A DNA stretch of 64,000 bases from an uncultured Clostridia bacterium. GTDB lineage: Bacteria; Bacillota; Clostridia; Lachnospirales; Anaerotignaceae. Positions within the stretch are counted from its first letter, which is position 1. Each line of letters starts with the position of its first letter. Positions 62,580 to 64,000 of the stretch are shown piece by piece. The stretch lies in NCBI GenBank assembly GCA_910586765.1, contig CAJUJJ010000005.1, positions 1 to 64,000 of the forward strand, given 5' to 3'. The notes beneath the pieces were generated by a model. It saw only the letters and a list, made by a program, of their open reading frames with translations, ran no database searches and had not been told where the DNA came from. A program made the translations under genes and the position numbers.

Positions 62580-64000
62580 TTATGCGTTGTCGTAATCTCT
62601 TTCCATATTAATAAGAGAAAGGTCAAAACCATTTAATGCTTCTAAGCTATTGGCAGAAGTAGCAGATTTTCCATATTGTGTAACATCGTTAATACCTTTT
62701 ACAGCATGACACATGGAAGCTGCACCACCAGTACAGCCGTTTTTGCAAGCCATACCTTCAATAAAGTTGCCGTTTAATTTGCCAGCAGCAGCAAGACGCA
62801 ATGCTTTTGCACATTCATCTAAACCGTTACAACGAACAGGTTTTATTTCTACATCAATATTTTGTACTTCTTTTGCTTGCATAACGCCTTCTGTTACACC
62901 ACCAGTTCTGCCAAATACTCTGCCATAATAAGAAGAAGTACAATATTGTGTGTTTTCAAGAGGCATTTCTTCTAACTCAGAAATGTTGATGTTTTTAGCA
63001 TCTAATACAGATTGTAATTCTTCAAATGTCATTACAATATCAATAGCATCTTTTATGTCATTTTGTTTAATTTCTACTTTTTTAGCAGTACAAGGTCCTA
63101 TAAATACGATTTTTGCATCTGGGTGCTGATATTTAATCATTCTGGAAACAGCAACCATAGGAGAAACCGCAGTGGATACATGAGACATTAATTGTGGATA
63201 ATGTCTTTTTACAAAATCAACAAAGGCAGGACAACAAGAAGAAGTTTTCCAACCTTTTTCTTCTACTGTTTCTGCAAACTCTTTTGCTTCATAAAGAGAA
63301 ACCATATCAGCACCAAGTGATGCTTCTGCAATATCGTAAAAACCTAAATTTTTAATTGCAGTAAAAACTTGACCAAGTTTGTGTTCAGGGAATTGGCTGG
63401 CAATAGCAGGTGCTATCACAGCAAATACTTTGTAATTTGTGTTGTTCCAAGACTCTTTGATAAGACTAAGAACTTCTTTTATGTATGTTTTATCAACAAT
63501 AGCACCGAAAGGACATTGATAAACACAAGAACCGCAAGAAACACATTTGTTGTGGTCAATTTTAGATTTACGGTTATCGTCCATAGAAACAGCTTTTACA
63601 GGGCAAGCACGAACACAAGGACGTTTTACTTCACTGATAGCATTGAAAGGACAAACTTCTTTACATCTGCCACATTCAATACAAATTTCTTGATTGATGT
63701 AAGAACGATGATTAACGATTGTAATGGCGTGCTTTGGACAAACTTCTTGACATTTGTGGCTGATACAACCACGACACGCTTCTGTAACAACAAAGCGGTC
63801 AATAGGACACTCGTCGCAGGCTGAGTCTAAAACATTGATTACTCTGTCATGTTTGGTAGGTTTTAAAACAAGACCAACACGGTCCTCTATAATGTGACGT
63901 TCTTTGTAAATACAACAGCGAAATTGTGCTTTTGGGCCAGGGATAATTGATTTTGCAATTTCTTGGTAAGAATCTTCCTGTTCTGTGAGAGTACCCTGAA
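62580..64000 (-). CDS. [FeFe]-hydrogenase, group B-like, 5' end cut off
   Basis: The frame stays open to the window edge, so the true start is outside; 472 residues are visible. Reduces protons or oxidises hydrogen at the H cluster. Before the first Met at 63584 the frame encodes CDECPIDRF, CRGCISHKCQEVCPKHAI and CIECGRCKEVCPFNAI with more Cys, so at least three [4Fe-4S] sites precede CVSCGSCVYQCPFGAI. H-cluster motifs are TSSCCPAF (L1), IGPCTAKKVE (L2) and EGMACKNGCTGGAAS (L3), which fits group B enzymes, as does YRCC-type IYKERHIIEDRV near the N-terminus. About 30-40 residues are probably missing. Partner genes (maturases, HydE/F/G) are not in the window. Confidence 0.92.
   Translation of the reverse strand, partial: QGTLTEQEDSYQEIAKSIIPGPKAQFRCCIYKERHIIEDRVGLVLKPTKHDRVINVLDSACDECPIDRFVVTEACRGCISHKCQEVCPKHAITIVNHRSYINQEICIECGRCKEVCPFNAISEVKRPCVRACPVKAVSMDDNRKSKIDHNKCVSCGSCVYQCPFGAIVDKTYIKEVLSLIKESWNNTNYKVFAVIAPAIASQFPEHKLGQVFTAIKNLGFYDIAEASLGADMVSLYEAKEFAETVEEKGWKTSSCCPAFVDFVKRHYPQLMSHVSTAVSPMVAVSRMIKYQHPDAKIVFIGPCTAKKVEIKQNDIKDAIDIVMTFEELQSVLDAKNINISELEEMPLENTQYCTSSYYGRVFGRTGGVTEGVMQAKEVQNIDVEIKPVRCNGLDECAKALRLAAAGKLNGNFIEGMACKNGCTGGAASMCHAVKGINDVTQYGKSATSANSLEALNGFDLSLINMERDYDNA

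Overview
The window is a stretch of AT-rich, low-GC chromosome from an anaerobic Clostridia-type Firmicute; many features suggest a Lachnospirales-like gut anaerobe, but I cannot name a species. The evidence is the cdaA-cdaR-glmM, rpsF-ssb-rpsR, IreB-RuvX-DUF1292 and serC-serA-DUF1015 gene sets, a tryptophan T-box, a clostridial 2-hydroxyacyl-CoA dehydratase activase, a rubredoxin and a group B-type [FeFe]-hydrogenase. Nothing looks like a prophage, a CRISPR array or a complete insertion sequence. The window is mostly ordinary chromosome with a few accessory genes and several unexplained structured intergenic regions.

Layout. 0-0.5 kb: the 3' end of a 23S rRNA followed directly by tRNA-Asn, -Trp, -Asp and -Val, with no 5S rRNA in between. 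0.5-6.8 kb: two small hypothetical genes, then a TetR regulator with a clear promoter and operator, overlapping a giant double-ATPase acyl-CoA dehydratase activase. 6.8-8.7 kb: a minus-strand operon of two tandem paralogous nitroreductases and a 53-residue rubredoxin. 8.9-12.6 kb: c-di-AMP synthesis and cell wall (cdaA, cdaR, glmM). 12.6-15.6 kb: a kinase plus ECF vitamin-transporter S component, the rpsF-ssb-rpsR operon and a small orphan gene. 15.6-17.4 kb: a TrpB2-type tryptophan synthase beta chain behind a T-box whose specifier and acceptor contacts fit the tRNA-Trp at the start of the window.

17.4-22.9 kb: a secreted small protein, a cell-wall amidase, then serC-serA-DUF1015 behind a promoter-hairpin-terminator leader. 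23-31.7 kb: a multi-PAS diguanylate cyclase, a YhhN-like membrane protein whose 3' end overlaps the convergent acyl-ACP thioesterase, cardiolipin synthase and small genes, Ogt and a lipoprotein. 31.9-41 kb: malQ, a HAD phosphatase, the tRNA methylthiotransferase MtaB, ireB-ruvX-DUF1292, an 820-base stretch without a recognisable gene, then RNase J with a YlbF-family protein and an orphan accessory gene. 41-49.3 kb (mostly minus): asnB, DegV with a HAD phosphatase, a VOC protein with a chloramphenicol-acetyltransferase-like enzyme, kbl and a secreted protein with copper-amine-oxidase-type repeats.

49.4-49.8 kb: a strongly palindromic, locally GC-rich element between two copies of a terminator-like hairpin, the least ordinary DNA in the window. 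49.8-60 kb: HIT protein, ferritin-like protein, murG-galE, an esterase preceded by a perfect 15-bp inverted repeat, a PrsA-type foldase, mfd and pth. 60-64 kb: a three-gene NitT/TauT-type ABC importer and the incomplete 5' end of the [FeFe]-hydrogenase, which runs off the right edge.

I found no convincing wholly new multi-gene system. The best leads are the structured repeat at 49.45-49.78 kb, the hairpin-rich gap at 37.6-38.5 kb, the tandem nitroreductase-rubredoxin operon, the esterase dyad and the Trp T-box/TrpB2 unit.
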